From: an uncultured Agathobacter sp.
GTDB taxonomy: Bacteria; Bacillota; Clostridia; Lachnospirales; Lachnospiraceae
Direction of reading: 5' to 3'
NCBI GenBank assembly: GCA_934316545.1
Contig: CAKRDT010000009.1
Location: forward strand, 1-64,000
DNA length: 64,000 bases
In this document: in pieces, positions 1 through 9,461 of the stretch
How positions within the stretch are numbered: position 1 is the first letter of the stretch
Layout of the letters: each line of letters opens with the position of its first letter
Program-made: the position numbers and the translations under genes
The notes under the pieces: generated by a model
Seen by the model: the letters and a program-made list of their open reading frames with translations, nothing else
Database searches by the model: none
What the model was told of the DNA's origin: nothing

Positions 1-121
1 AATTGAGCCCAGCAGAGATTTTCGCAAATTCAATGATTTTGTCTAAAATCGTGTTCAGCATAGAAGCCCGCCACCGGTTCAGCCCAGCCGGAGCACGCCG
101 CCACAGGAGTTTCGCAATCGC

Positions 122-655
122 TTACTTTTGTATTTTCGGAAGACGCACGATCAACTCCTGCGCTAAGATTCCGATTACAAGTCCGGTAAGCAGTCCCGCA
201 AGCAGGAGCACCGGAATATAAAACATAATATTAAAATTATGAACAATGAAAGCCGCCACAAGAATCTGTCCGACATTATGGCTGATTCCGCCTGCCACGC
301 TGACCGAGACACAGCCGAGCCTGTCCGTCCGTTTGAGAAGTGCCATCACGACAAAGCTAAGAAGACCACCCGCAAGTGAATATAAGATACTAAACAGATT
401 GCCAAACAAAAAGCCCACAAGCACAATGCGAAGAACCGATACCAAAAACGATTCTTTCGTTCCGACCGTGTAAAGCATAAGCACAATTACCATGTTGGTC
501 AATCCGAGTTTTACCCCTGGTATTCCAAACGAAAACGGAATCAGCGTCTCGATATAGCTGCATATGAGTGCAACCGCAAGGAACAGTCCGATATAGGCAG
601 TCTTATGTATCAAATTTTGATTCTGCTTTTCCACCGCCAAATCCTTCTTTCCCAT
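122..655 (-). CDS. Gx transporter family membrane protein (heptaprenyl diphosphate synthase component I-like)
   Basis: A 177-residue, very hydrophobic protein with about five membrane segments after a short polar N-terminus. It resembles the family annotated as Gx transporter or 'heptaprenyl diphosphate synthase component I', which has an ECF S-component-like fold. Glycine-rich loops such as SFGIPGVKLGLTN and GGISHNVGQ fit that family. The start ATG overlaps the stop of the NusG-domain-II gene by one base (TAATG), so the two are probably translationally coupled; this pairing is common in Clostridia. The substrate is not known from the sequence, and the old prenyl-synthase name should not be read as an enzyme activity. 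Confidence 0.8.
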   Translation of the reverse strand: MGKKDLAVEKQNQNLIHKTAYIGLFLAVALICSYIETLIPFSFGIPGVKLGLTNMVIVLMLYTVGTKESFLVSVLRIVLVGFLFGNLFSILYSLAGGLLSFVVMALLKRTDRLGCVSVSVAGGISHNVGQILVAAFIVHNFNIMFYIPVLLLAGLLTGLVIGILAQELIVRLPKIQK

Positions 656-1038
656 TATTGTACAAATCCGTCAAGTCCTTCGTTATGATCAGCCTCAACC
701 GTGACGACAATCCGATTCGGAAGACAGACGATATTCTCTTTGGACACCGAGATTGCTTTCTGGTGCATGCAAAGCTTGTCCGGGCAGTCTGCCTCGATCA
801 TCTTTGCCACACCGTCCTTGATCTGCAGCGTATTGGTCACCTCATGATCCATATTCTCAATCTCAATCGTCTGATTCTGTGACAGATTATATGTTCCATA
901 TAATTCACCGTTTCTTGTAATGACGATTATGCTTCCCTGACTCCGGTGCATGACAGAGAACACGATGAAAACAATCACACAGATGGTGGCAAGAACCCCG
1001 ATAAAGATTCCGTCATTTCTGCCAAATCTTCTACGCAT
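655..1038 (-). CDS. NusG domain II-containing membrane-anchored protein
   Basis: A 127-residue protein with one N-terminal membrane segment (about residues 11-29) followed by a small beta-rich domain carrying a CPDKLC motif near residue 87. This is the NusG_II (DUF1312) architecture: an isolated relative of a NusG insertion domain, anchored outside the membrane. It overlaps the end of miaB by 8 bases and is followed with a one-base overlap by the Gx transporter gene. In many Firmicutes this pair sits with flavin or isoprenoid functions, but nothing here fixes its role. The Cys-Pro-Asp-Lys-Leu-Cys pair could be redox active or bind metal; that is inference. Confidence 0.8.
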   Translation of the reverse strand: MRRRFGRNDGIFIGVLATICVIVFIVFSVMHRSQGSIIVITRNGELYGTYNLSQNQTIEIENMDHEVTNTLQIKDGVAKMIEADCPDKLCMHQKAISVSKENIVCLPNRIVVTVEADHNEGLDGFVQ

Positions 1039-2467
1039 CCGCTACAACTTCTCCCAGATAATAAAAACCTTTGCACTCGTTTAATCTTACCATGTAAAGC
1101 TTACCGATCATGCCCGCATCTCCCGGGAAATGTACAACCGCATTGTTGGCAAGACGCCCTGTGATCAGCGTCTCATCCTGCTCGTTTTGCTCCTCTGCGA
1201 GCACTTCCACGACTTTGCCTTCCAGTTCCATCGCTTTCTTCGTGCTGATCTGCTGAACTTCTTTCAGCAGCATGTCAAAATGCGCCTTTACTTCCGCCGG
1301 ATCACACTGATTCTCCATAGCCGCTGCCGGAGTTCCGGTTCTCTTGGAATAGATGAACGTAAACGCACTGTCATACTGCACCTGCTTTACCACATCGAGT
1401 GTCTCCAGAAAGTCTTCCTCGGTCTCTCCCGGGAATCCAACGATGATATCCGTTGTCAAAGCGATATCCGGAATCGCCTCACGAAGCTTTCGCACGATTT
1501 CAAGATACTGCTCCTTATCGTAGTGACGGTTCATGATCTTTAAAATTCTCGAACTTCCGGACTGCAACGGCAGATGCATATGCTTACACACCTTGTCACA
1601 CTCCTTCATGGCAAGGATCAGATCGTCCGACAGATCCTTCGGATGAGAAGTCATAAAGCGGATTCTCTTTAATCCCTCAATCTGATTGACCTCACGCAGT
1701 AATTCCGCGAAAGTCACCGGATTCTCTAAATTCTTTCCGTAAGAGTTTACATTCTGTCCGAGCAGCATGACCTCACACACGCCATCTGCAACAAGTCCTT
1801 CGATCTCGCGGATGATATCCTTCGGATCACGGCTTCTCTCCCGCCCCCTTACATACGGAACAATACAATAGCTGCAGAAATTGTTGCAGCCAAACATAAT
1901 ATTAACACCTGATTTAAACGAGAATTTACGTTTAATCGGCAGATCCTCGACGATCTTGTCTGTATCTTTCCAGATATCAACGATCATAGAATCCGCTTCC
2001 ATGCTCCGGCATAACAGTTCCGCAAATTTATAGATATTATGAGTTCCGAAGATCAGATTGACAAAACGATACGACTTACGGATCTTCTCAACCACGGTCG
2101 GTTCCTGCATCATGCAGCCGCACAAAGCGATCATCATATGCGGATTTTTTTTCTTGTAATTGGACAGATATCCCAGTCGTCCGTATACCTTATTATTCGC
2201 ATTCTCACGAACAGTACAGGTATTGTAGATCACGAAATCCGCATGCTCGTCTTCGATCTCCACATAACCGATATCCGTTAAGATACCGACCAGCTTCTCG
2301 GAATCCCTTGCATTCATCTGGCATCCAAAGGTCTTCACGCAACAGGTCAGCTTGCGGCCGAGTTGTTCTTCTTTCGCCTTAACATAGCCTTTTGCTTTTT
2401 CAATATAATCATACTGGAGCTTTGTCTCTTCCGCTCCGCTAAGCCCATTTGCCTCTAAATCTCTCAT
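1031..2467 (-). CDS. miaB: tRNA (N6-isopentenyl adenosine(37)-C2)-methylthiotransferase
   Basis: A radical SAM methylthiotransferase that adds the 2-methylthio group to i6A37 of tRNAs reading UNN codons. The N-terminal UPF0004 domain carries three cluster cysteines (about residues 49, 84 and 118, in GCQMN, NTC and GCMM). The radical SAM motif CNNFCSYC is at about 194-201, and a C-terminal TRAM domain ends the protein. The length of 478 residues is normal for clostridial MiaB, which has an N-terminal extension. The start is supported by AGAGGT just upstream. The NusG-II gene overlaps its 3' end. Confidence 0.96.
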   Translation of the reverse strand: MRDLEANGLSGAEETKLQYDYIEKAKGYVKAKEEQLGRKLTCCVKTFGCQMNARDSEKLVGILTDIGYVEIEDEHADFVIYNTCTVRENANNKVYGRLGYLSNYKKKNPHMMIALCGCMMQEPTVVEKIRKSYRFVNLIFGTHNIYKFAELLCRSMEADSMIVDIWKDTDKIVEDLPIKRKFSFKSGVNIMFGCNNFCSYCIVPYVRGRERSRDPKDIIREIEGLVADGVCEVMLLGQNVNSYGKNLENPVTFAELLREVNQIEGLKRIRFMTSHPKDLSDDLILAMKECDKVCKHMHLPLQSGSSRILKIMNRHYDKEQYLEIVRKLREAIPDIALTTDIIVGFPGETEEDFLETLDVVKQVQYDSAFTFIYSKRTGTPAAAMENQCDPAEVKAHFDMLLKEVQQISTKKAMELEGKVVEVLAEEQNEQDETLITGRLANNAVVHFPGDAGMIGKLYMVRLNECKGFYYLGEVVADA

Positions 2468-2520
2468 CTTTACCTCTTACTCTAATCCTTGTCTAAATCT
2501 TTTTAATTCAAAAATTTTCC

Positions 2521-2578
2521 ATACAACGTGTGATCTCCTCTCGACATTTATAAATGTCGAGAGTTTCTCACACTGTAT
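2521..2578. repeat. Long hairpin between proA and miaB
   Basis: A nested inverted repeat. A 13-bp inner stem starting CTCTCGACATTTA is flanked by a symmetric 4x4 mismatch, then GTGTGA/TCACAC, then ATACA/TGTAT with a two-base bulge. It lies in the 139-base gap after proA. No T-run follows on the minus strand, so it does not look like a simple terminator. It could be an RNA processing or stability element, or a small mobile palindrome. Confidence 0.7.
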
Positions 2579-2606
2579 AACAAAATTTTGTCTGTATAAA
2601 ACAGAT

Positions 2607-3860
2607 TTACGGACGGATCTGTCCGTTACCGTAAATAATGTATTTGTAACTGGTAAGCGCCTCAAGTCCCATCGGGCCGCGCGCATGCAGCTTCTGTGTA
2701 CTGATTCCGATCTCCGCACCGAATCCGAATTCATTCCCATCCGAGAAACGCGTCGATGCATTCACATAAACACAGGCAGAATCAATCTCGTTTAAGAACT
2801 GCTGTGCATGATCGTAATTCTCGGTGACGATTGTCTCGGAATGTGATGTATTGTAGCGGTTGATGTGATCAATCGCCTCATCGATCGTATCCACCACTTT
2901 GACGGACATAATATAGTCCAGATACTCCATTCCCCAGTCTTCCTCGGTTGCCGGAATCACAAGCGGCCGGTCGCCCAGGCACTCGACTGCGGTATCATCG
3001 CCGCGCATCTGTACATCATACTCCTTGAGTGCCGCATACAGCTTCGGAAGAAAATCCTTTGCAATCGCACGATTGACAACGATCGATTCACATGCATTGC
3101 AGACACCGATGCGCTGCGTCTTCGCATTCTTTATAATGTTGATCGCCATATCAAAATCTGCGGAGTCATCCACATAGACATGACAGTTTCCGGTACCGGT
3201 CTCGATAACCGGGATGGTGGCCTCGTTGACAACCGTCTGGATCAGCCCTCTTCCGCCTCTTGGAATGAGCAGATCCACGTACTGTTTCATTTTCATAAAT
3301 TTTCCGGTCGTCTCGTGATCGGTTGCCTCGATCAGACTGAGCACACCGTCCGGAATGTTCATTTCCCGAAGCGCTTCCTGCATCGCCGATACGATGGCAA
3401 TATTCGAATGAATGGCATCGCTTCCGCCTTTCAGTATCGCGCAGTTACCGGATTTAAAACATAATCCGAAAGCATCGGATGTCACATTCGGACGCGCTTC
3501 AAAAATGATACCGATCACACCGATTGGGACACGCTTTTTCCCGATCATAAGTCCGTTCGGACGCTTCTTCATGGAAAGTACTTCACCGATCGGATCATCA
3601 AGCTCCGCGATCTGGCACAGACCGTCCGCCATACCGACAAGTCGATCATGGTTTAAAGTCAGGCGGTCAATAAGACCGGCCGGCATATTTCGCTCCTGTC
3701 CGTTTTTGACATCGATCGCATTCGCTGCAAGTATATCCGCCTCATGTGTAAGAATCGCCTCGGCTGCTTTCCGCAGCGTCTCATTCTTTACATTGGTATC
3801 GAGCATACCGGCCTTAATCCGGACATCATGCGCTCTCTTACATAATTCTTCCAAATTCAT
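2607..3860 (-). CDS. proA: Glutamate-5-semialdehyde dehydrogenase
   Basis: The second enzyme of proline synthesis, reducing gamma-glutamyl phosphate to glutamate-5-semialdehyde with NADPH. The 417-residue length and aldehyde dehydrogenase fold are typical. The catalytic cysteine lies in the segment [10 protein letters not shown] near residue 254, and the C-terminus has the conserved [16 protein letters not shown] block. The start is preceded by GGAGGATCAGAAT. proB lies upstream on the same strand, separated by the DUF896 and formyl-THF cyclo-ligase genes, so proline synthesis is encoded in one cluster. Confidence 0.96.
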   Translation of the reverse strand: MNLEELCKRAHDVRIKAGMLDTNVKNETLRKAAEAILTHEADILAANAIDVKNGQERNMPAGLIDRLTLNHDRLVGMADGLCQIAELDDPIGEVLSMKKRPNGLMIGKKRVPIGVIGIIFEARPNVTSDAFGLCFKSGNCAILKGGSDAIHSNIAIVSAMQEALREMNIPDGVLSLIEATDHETTGKFMKMKQYVDLLIPRGGRGLIQTVVNEATIPVIETGTGNCHVYVDDSADFDMAINIIKNAKTQRIGVCNACESIVVNRAIAKDFLPKLYAALKEYDVQMRGDDTAVECLGDRPLVIPATEEDWGMEYLDYIMSVKVVDTIDEAIDHINRYNTSHSETIVTENYDHAQQFLNEIDSACVYVNASTRFSDGNEFGFGAEIGISTQKLHARGPMGLEALTSYKYIIYGNGQIRP

Positions 3861-3927
3861 ATTCTGATCCTCCTGTCAGATGACATCCTCCGATTCATTC
3901 ATGTGAAATCGTAAACACCATCTTACA

Positions 3928-4503
3928 TTAATCACGCACTTTATATTCATTAAGTTCCGTCACAATTTGGCACATTGCAATATCCTGTGGTTCCGCCGGT
4001 AATACATCCAACAACTGACATTCAAAACAGATACCGATCGGCAGTAACCCGGGATGCGCACCGATATACCGGTCATAATATCCCTTGCCATATCCGATCC
4101 GCTCGCCTCTTTTGGAGAAAGCGACGCCAGGCACAAGTATCGGAACCTGAACTTGCGTCGATTGAAACGTTTCTAATACATAAGTGTCGACATCCGGTTC
4201 CATTACGTGAAATGCACCGGATGTCAGCTGACTTGCATCCGATACACAAAAGGAATCCATCTTTTCACCAAATACCTTTGGAAAATATAGCTTTTTTTCA
4301 TCCGCCCATGCCTTTTTACAAAATAAATCCAGATTTGCTTCACTTTGTATCGCGGAATAGACCAGAATCGCATCCGCCTTTGCATACCATGACTGTTCGC
4401 ACAATCGGTCACAGATCTGCATGCTGTACGTTTGGCGCTCTGCCTCACTTAATGCGTTTCTTTCTGCTTTCATCCTCTTACGAAGTTGGGCTTTGCTTTC
4501 CAT
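3928..4503 (-). CDS. 5-formyltetrahydrofolate cyclo-ligase
   Basis: ATP-dependent conversion of 5-formyl-THF to 5,10-methenyl-THF, a folate salvage step. The C-terminal signature ERIGYGKGYYDRYI is clear, and the N-terminal basic helix MESKAQLRKRMKAER matches the family. A longer reading frame starts at 4539, but the start at 4503 has GGGAGAA at good spacing and gives the usual length of about 191 residues. Its first codons overlap the end of the DUF896 gene by about 26 bases. Placement between proB and proA is probably operon economy, with no pathway link visible. Confidence 0.93.
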   Translation of the reverse strand: MESKAQLRKRMKAERNALSEAERQTYSMQICDRLCEQSWYAKADAILVYSAIQSEANLDLFCKKAWADEKKLYFPKVFGEKMDSFCVSDASQLTSGAFHVMEPDVDTYVLETFQSTQVQVPILVPGVAFSKRGERIGYGKGYYDRYIGAHPGLLPIGICFECQLLDVLPAEPQDIAMCQIVTELNEYKVRD

Positions 4504-4702
4504 ATTTTTCTCCCAGGTTCTCAACGGATCCATCTTCATTTACCATATCGATGTTGTTGAGCTGGCTGCGAAGGTTGCTTTTTACCGAAGCAACAAATTC
4601 CTTACGGAGCAGATCCTGCTCCTTCTTTTCTTCCTCCGTCAGTCCTTCTGCCTTTGATTTGCGATATAACGCATTGATTCGATCAATTTTTTCCTGTGTC
4701 AT
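4478..4702 (-). CDS. DUF896 (YnzC-like) small protein
   Basis: A 74-residue, highly charged helical protein beginning MTQEKIDRINALYRKSK. It matches the DUF896/YnzC family of Firmicutes, which forms a two-helix hairpin and whose function is unsettled. The segment LTEEEKKEQDLLRKEF is the family core. It overlaps the proB stop by one base (TAATG) and the next gene by about 26 bases, so it is embedded in a tightly packed proline/folate operon. Confidence 0.88.
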   Translation of the reverse strand: MTQEKIDRINALYRKSKAEGLTEEEKKEQDLLRKEFVASVKSNLRSQLNNIDMVNEDGSVENLGEKYGKQSPTS

Positions 4703-5541
4703 TATCCTATCGTCTCCATAATATATGTTGCAAGATTAAAATTTGCATTCTTATTTGAATGAAAAAGCGTTCCGGTATAATCATCCGCAAAGATATCCGA
4801 AATCACCTTCACATCTACTCCGTTGGCAATGATCATGTCGGTTCCGGAAAGCGTCGCGATCTTCGCTGCGGTAAGTTTCGTAGTCATGCCGCCCGTGCCT
4901 ATATTGCTTCCGGTTGTACCTTTGGCCATACCAAGGATATCCTGGTCCAGATTTTCCACTTCTTTTACGAGCTGTGCATCCGGATTCGTATGTGGATCAT
5001 CCGTATAAAGTCCGTCTATATCCGACAGCAGGATCAAAAGATCCGCTCCGACCATCGAAGAAACCAACGCCGAAAGTGTATCATTATCGCCAAACTGCAT
5101 CTCATAGGTACTCGTCGTATCATTCTCATTTACGATCGGGATTACGCCAAGTGCAAATAATTCGTCAAATGTATTCTTCGCATTCTCGCGTGACACCGGA
5201 TTGATCATTGTATTTTTCGTCAGAAGTACCTGACCTGCCGTCTCATTATATTCCGCAAAAAGCTTCTGATACACCATCATCAGCTTCGCCTGACCGACTG
5301 CCGCACAAGCCTGCTTCATCGAAATTTCTGCCGGTCTTTCATGAATCCCCATCGCTGCACGCCCCACTGCAATCGCACCGGAACTGACAAGACATACGTC
5401 CATGCCACGGTTTCTGAGATCACTGAGTTGTCGTACAAGCTGCTCCATCTTGCCCAGATCAAGTTTGCCGGTCTCCTCATGTGTCAATGAAGAAGAACCG
5501 ATTTTTACCACAATTCGTTTGTATCCTGTTTCGCTTTTCAT
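4702..5541 (-). CDS. proB: Glutamate 5-kinase, short form without PUA domain
   Basis: The first step of proline synthesis: phosphorylation of glutamate by ATP. The amino acid kinase fold is shown by KIGSSSLT at the N-terminus, VSSGAIAVG near residue 54, NENDTTST near residue 138 and GTGGMTTKLTAA near residue 217. At 279 residues it lacks the C-terminal PUA RNA-binding-like domain of E. coli ProB, as in many Firmicutes. AGGAATAG precedes the ATG. It probably heads the proB-DUF896-cyclo-ligase-proA unit. Feedback inhibition by proline is known for the family. Confidence 0.95.
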   Translation of the reverse strand: MKSETGYKRIVVKIGSSSLTHEETGKLDLGKMEQLVRQLSDLRNRGMDVCLVSSGAIAVGRAAMGIHERPAEISMKQACAAVGQAKLMMVYQKLFAEYNETAGQVLLTKNTMINPVSRENAKNTFDELFALGVIPIVNENDTTSTYEMQFGDNDTLSALVSSMVGADLLILLSDIDGLYTDDPHTNPDAQLVKEVENLDQDILGMAKGTTGSNIGTGGMTTKLTAAKIATLSGTDMIIANGVDVKVISDIFADDYTGTLFHSNKNANFNLATYIMETIG

Positions 5542-5625
5542 TCTAAACTATTCCTCGATTCTTATTGCCTCGTTATACTCTATCATATCTTTCCACAAAA
5601 TACAAAGCCATTTAACATCAACTTT

Positions 5626-6576
5626 TTAACGTAAAAACTTCAACCTTCCTGACAGACAGATAAACTCCACATCAGTCACATCCCCACAGTATTCCCCATC
5701 CGCATGCAGTACAAGTGGCTGGTCGGCATGAAGCCGCAACACCGGCGCATCGATTACCGAAAATCCTTTGATTCTCTCATGCTTTGCTGCGACAAGAAGC
5801 GGCAGACAGAAAAACGTGACAAACTTCGGAATTCCATGTGCCATGCTAAGAGAGAGCATGCCATCCGTCGGGGAGGCCTTAGGTGCCATCGGCACACCGC
5901 CGCCTTCCGCACGAAGGTTCATCGCCGCGGCGAAGATCATCTTCTTCATCTTATGTACACGGTTGCTGTCTCCACACTCAAGTGTCACTTCCGCTGTCTT
6001 CATTGTAAAAAGAGAAGAAACGGTAAGCATAAGATAGGTCAGTTTGCCGAGATGTATCTTATTCAAGACCTTTTTCAATTTCGAATGAAGCGCCTTCTTG
6101 CAGACGATCGCATCAAGTCCGATGCCGGAGCTGATGCCGAAAATACGGCTTTCCTCTTCTCCCCAGCGAACCAATCCGAGATCGACTCTCGTTACCGGAA
6201 TTCCGTTTTGTTCTCTTGCGATTGCTTTTAGGATCTGATGCATTCCAACCTTTGGATTCTTGGCAATCCAAAGTCCTCTGCCAAAATCATTTCCCGATCC
6301 GCTCGGAATCATGCCGAAGCGGACTTTCTCAAAATCGGTAATTCCGTTTAAGACTTCATTCATCGTTCCGTCTCCGCCCACCGCGACCAGATAAATTTCT
6401 TTCTGATCCTTAACGGAGATTTCACGCGCAAGTTCCGTTGCATGCCCCTCATATTTCGTTTCATAAGCTTCAAACGGAATCTGTCGCTCCTTTAACATGT
6501 TGCACACACTGTGCCACGCAAATCCGGCTTTTCCGGTCTTTGCATTGGTATTTACAATAAAATAAAGTTTATTCAT
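5626..6576 (-). CDS. Diacylglycerol/lipid kinase family protein (YegS/DgkB type)
   Basis: A soluble lipid kinase of the DAGK catalytic-domain family. The nucleotide-binding motif GGDGTMNEVLNG and the conserved SGSGNDFGRGL block are present, and the C-terminal beta-sandwich domain typical of DgkB/YegS follows. The family phosphorylates diacylglycerol or related lipids at the inner membrane face; the substrate here is not determined. The start at 6576 (MNKLYFIVN) is chosen because AAGGATAAGCGT lies just upstream; the longer frame to 6603 has no good ribosome site. Confidence 0.88.
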   Translation of the reverse strand: MNKLYFIVNTNAKTGKAGFAWHSVCNMLKERQIPFEAYETKYEGHATELAREISVKDQKEIYLVAVGGDGTMNEVLNGITDFEKVRFGMIPSGSGNDFGRGLWIAKNPKVGMHQILKAIAREQNGIPVTRVDLGLVRWGEEESRIFGISSGIGLDAIVCKKALHSKLKKVLNKIHLGKLTYLMLTVSSLFTMKTAEVTLECGDSNRVHKMKKMIFAAAMNLRAEGGGVPMAPKASPTDGMLSLSMAHGIPKFVTFFCLPLLVAAKHERIKGFSVIDAPVLRLHADQPLVLHADGEYCGDVTDVEFICLSGRLKFLR

Positions 6577-6852
6577 ACGCTTATCCTTCGTTACCTGATA
6601 CATTCTCTGGCGTATAAAGTATTGTCATTCCCGACAAAACGCCCTATATACGATTATAATATAAAAACACATGTTTTGCACGCGATTCTTACACGAAAAA
6701 GGTGTCTCTTCTTAAATAAAAAGCAAGTCTTGTCGCATAATGAAATATGCGTTATAGTAAATTCCGTAAAATAAATTTACGACAGAGAATACAAATATTA
6801 CAAGCACATAACGAAGCGGTACAGAAAATCAATATATATGAAGGAATACACA

Positions 6853-7932
6853 ATGACACAATATGCCAAAAACAAAAAAATAAAAAGAAATCACCGGAAA
6901 ACAAAACGGATAGGAACAGCGCTTATGCTTGCGTTACTCTGTGGCTTATTATCCGGTTGCTCCCAGGAGACAAAAAAAGTCTCCAAAGAGGGATTTTATT
7001 TTGATACGATCATCACAATCACCTTATACGGAACAACTGACGAGAAATACATCAATGACTGCTTTGCTCTCGCATCGGAATATGAAAATAAATTTTCCAA
7101 CACGATCAAAGACAGCGAAATCTCACAGATTAACAATGCAAACGGTGCATACGTTACCGTCAGCGACGATACGCTTGAACTGATACAGGACGGGATTGCC
7201 TATGCCGACGAGAGTGACGGCAGATTTGATATTGCGATCGGAGCACTCTCCGATCTGTGGAATATTTCAGAGATTGCGGAGAATCTGGATTCTTCCGACA
7301 ACGAAGCGGACGCCTCCGTTCTTCCGGGCGATGAAGCGATTCAGAAAGCCTTAGGGCATATTGATTATCACGCAATTGACATCAAAGGCAATCAGGTCCG
7401 CCTAACCGATCCGGATGTCAAGCTGGATCTCGGCGGTATTGCCAAGGGATTTATTGCGGATCAGATGCGTGCCCGTCTGCGCGATGAGGGAATTACGGAG
7501 GGCGTGATCAGCCTCGGCGGTAATGTTCTGACACTCGGCGAGAAAGCAAGTGGTGATGACTACTCCATCGGAATCCAGAAGCCTTTTGCTTCAAGCGGAA
7601 CAAGCCTCGGTGTCATAAAAGTAAAGGATGCTTCCGTTGTCTCCTCCGGCATCTATGAACGCTACTATCGCATCGGTGATAAGATCTATCACCACATTCT
7701 CGATACGAAAACCGGTTATCCGGTCGAGAATAATCTCTATCAGGTGACGATCATCAGCAAGAGTTCCATGGACGGTGACGCCTTAAGTACCACCTGCTTT
7801 GCCTTAGGACTTGATGAAGGCATGAAACGGATCGAACAGACCAAAGATACCGAAGCGATCTTTGTCACGGAAGACGGCAAGACGCACTGCACTTCCGGCA
7901 TCGGTGATGCGGTTATATTTGAAGAAAATTAA
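6853..7932 (+). CDS. apbE: FAD:protein FMN transferase, lipoprotein
   Basis: Transfers FMN from FAD onto a threonine of target proteins through a phosphodiester bond. The protein has a basic N-terminus, a hydrophobic stretch and the lipobox LLSGC, so it is an exported lipoprotein. ApbE features include KLDLGGIAKGF, GVISLGGNVLTLG and HHILDTKTGYPV. GAAGGA precedes the chosen ATG at 6853. The gene converges on the rnf operon, and RnfD and RnfG carry covalently bound FMN in known complexes, so these two subunits are its likely targets. Confidence 0.95.
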   Translation: MTQYAKNKKIKRNHRKTKRIGTALMLALLCGLLSGCSQETKKVSKEGFYFDTIITITLYGTTDEKYINDCFALASEYENKFSNTIKDSEISQINNANGAYVTVSDDTLELIQDGIAYADESDGRFDIAIGALSDLWNISEIAENLDSSDNEADASVLPGDEAIQKALGHIDYHAIDIKGNQVRLTDPDVKLDLGGIAKGFIADQMRARLRDEGITEGVISLGGNVLTLGEKASGDDYSIGIQKPFASSGTSLGVIKVKDASVVSSGIYERYYRIGDKIYHHILDTKTGYPVENNLYQVTIISKSSMDGDALSTTCFALGLDEGMKRIEQTKDTEAIFVTEDGKTHCTSGIGDAVIFEEN

Positions 7933-7980
7933 AATTCGAAGTTTTTCACATCAATTTTCAAATATTTTACGCAGAAAAAA

Positions 7981-8007
7981 GCCCGCTCCGGAACAACCGG
8001 AACGGGC
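7981..8007. terminator. Bidirectional terminator between apbE and rnfB
   Basis: An 11-bp GC-rich stem (GCCCGCTCCGG against CCGGAACGGGC, one mismatch) with a five-base loop. It is preceded by a run of A and followed by CTTTTTACC, so it can end transcription from both converging genes. Confidence 0.85.
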
Positions 8008-8040
8008 TTACTTTTTACCAATCTACTCTATCACATAAAA

Positions 8041-8829
8041 CTATAAGATGATCTTCTTTGGACATTTCTCTGCACAGATTCCGCAGCCTGTACATTTCTC
8101 CTGATCAATGTATGCGATATTGTCAACAACATGGATTGCATCGGAAGGACAATTCTTCTCGCAGAGATGACATCCGATACATCCTACCGAGCAGGCATTC
8201 ATAACATCTTTGCCCTTATCCTTGGAGCTGCACTGTACAAGGTGCATTGCCTCATAAGGAACAAGTTCGATCAGATGCTTCGGACATGCAGCAACACACT
8301 TGCCGCAGGCCTTACATACCTTCTCGTCAACCTTGGCGATACCATCTACAATGTGGATGGCATCAAACGGACAAGCCTTCACGCAGCTTCCGAAGCCAAG
8401 ACATCCGTAATTGCAGGACTTTGGTCCACCGTTTGGAACAAATGCCATAGCGGCACAATCTTCCACACCGGTGTAATCGTAATCCTGCTTTGCTTTCTCA
8501 CAGGTTCCTGCACATTTTACAAATGCAACCTTCTTTACAGAAGCACCTGCGGAGACGCCCATGATTTCACCGACTTTTGCAGCAACCGGGTCACCGCCGA
8601 CCGGACACTGTCCGACCGGAGCTTCTCCCTTTGCGATTGCAGCAGCAAGACCGGAACATCCTGCGTAGCCGCAGCCACCACAGTTGTTTCCGGGAAGAAC
8701 CTCAAGGATTGCTTCCTCTCTCGGGTCTACTTCAACTTTGAATTTTTCTCCGGAGATTCCGAGGAAAAATCCAAGAATAATTCCAACACAGCCGACTACA
8801 ATGGCTGCGACAATAATTCCAGTAAGCAT
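8041..8829 (-). CDS. rnfB: Electron transport complex subunit RnfB (polyferredoxin)
   Basis: The iron-sulfur subunit that takes electrons from ferredoxin into the Rnf complex. One N-terminal membrane helix is followed by the NNCGGCGYAGCSG cluster motif (about residues 48-60). Several CxxCxxCxxxCP motifs follow, ending with KCTGCGICAEKCPKK. The number of ferredoxin-type motifs is typical of clostridial RnfB. It is last in the rnfCDGEAB order and starts 12 bases after rnfA behind AGGAGG. Confidence 0.96.
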   Translation of the reverse strand: MLTGIIVAAIVVGCVGIILGFFLGISGEKFKVEVDPREEAILEVLPGNNCGGCGYAGCSGLAAAIAKGEAPVGQCPVGGDPVAAKVGEIMGVSAGASVKKVAFVKCAGTCEKAKQDYDYTGVEDCAAMAFVPNGGPKSCNYGCLGFGSCVKACPFDAIHIVDGIAKVDEKVCKACGKCVAACPKHLIELVPYEAMHLVQCSSKDKGKDVMNACSVGCIGCHLCEKNCPSDAIHVVDNIAYIDQEKCTGCGICAEKCPKKIIL

Positions 8830-8841
8830 ATTCTTTTCCTC

Positions 8842-9447
8842 CTAGATCATTCCTGAGAATCCCATAAATGCGATGGACATCAGACATGCGGTAATCAATA
8901 CGATTGCGGTACCTCTGAATGTCTTAGGGATGTCATTGTATTCAATTTTCTCACGGATTCCGGCCATCAGTACGATTGCGATAAAGAATCCGAGAGCAGT
9001 AGAGAATCCGTATATAACAGATTCTAACAGATTGTATTCATACGTTACACAGTTAAGCGCAACACCAAGTACCGCACAGTTTGTCGTGATCAGTGGAAGA
9101 TACACACCAAGCGACTGATACAAAGAAGGTATGCTCTTCTTTAAGAACATCTCTACGAACTGTACCAGTGCAGCGATAACAAGAATAAATACGATTGTCT
9201 TTAAGTAGGTCAGATCGATTCCTTTGGATACAAGGAAAGGATTGGCCAGAATAAATTTATAGATCAGTCCGGTGATAAAGGATGAAATGGTAATAACGAA
9301 GATTACGGCTCCACCCATACCTGCAGCAGTCTCTGTCTTCTTGGATACACCAAGGAACGGACAGATTCCGAGGAACTGACTTAATACTACGTTGTTTACG
9401 ATTGCAGAACCAACTGCGATCAAAACTAATTCAGCTAATGTACTCAT
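8842..9447 (-). CDS. rnfA: Electron transport complex subunit RnfA
   Basis: A 201-residue integral membrane subunit with six predicted helices. The segments NNVVLSQFLGICPFLGVSKK and ITTNCAVLGVALNC match the RnfA/NqrE family; the paired cysteines within the membrane (ICPF and NCAV) are those that hold the intramembrane [2Fe-2S] cluster in solved Rnf/Nqr complexes. GGAGGGAG precedes the ATG. RnfE is its paralogue and inverted-topology partner. Confidence 0.97.
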   Translation of the reverse strand: MSTLAELVLIAVGSAIVNNVVLSQFLGICPFLGVSKKTETAAGMGGAVIFVITISSFITGLIYKFILANPFLVSKGIDLTYLKTIVFILVIAALVQFVEMFLKKSIPSLYQSLGVYLPLITTNCAVLGVALNCVTYEYNLLESVIYGFSTALGFFIAIVLMAGIREKIEYNDIPKTFRGTAIVLITACLMSIAFMGFSGMI

Positions 9448-9461
9448 CGTCTTCTCCCTCC

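Noticed and set aside
1..121. Possible start of another minus-strand gene at the left edge (MLNTILDKIIEF)
   Set aside because: Only 20 codons are visible before the edge, and the ribosome site is ambiguous, so it cannot be supported.
3975..4721. 248-residue plus-strand ORF
   Set aside because: It is antisense to the formyl-THF cyclo-ligase and DUF896 genes and has no domain or ribosome site.
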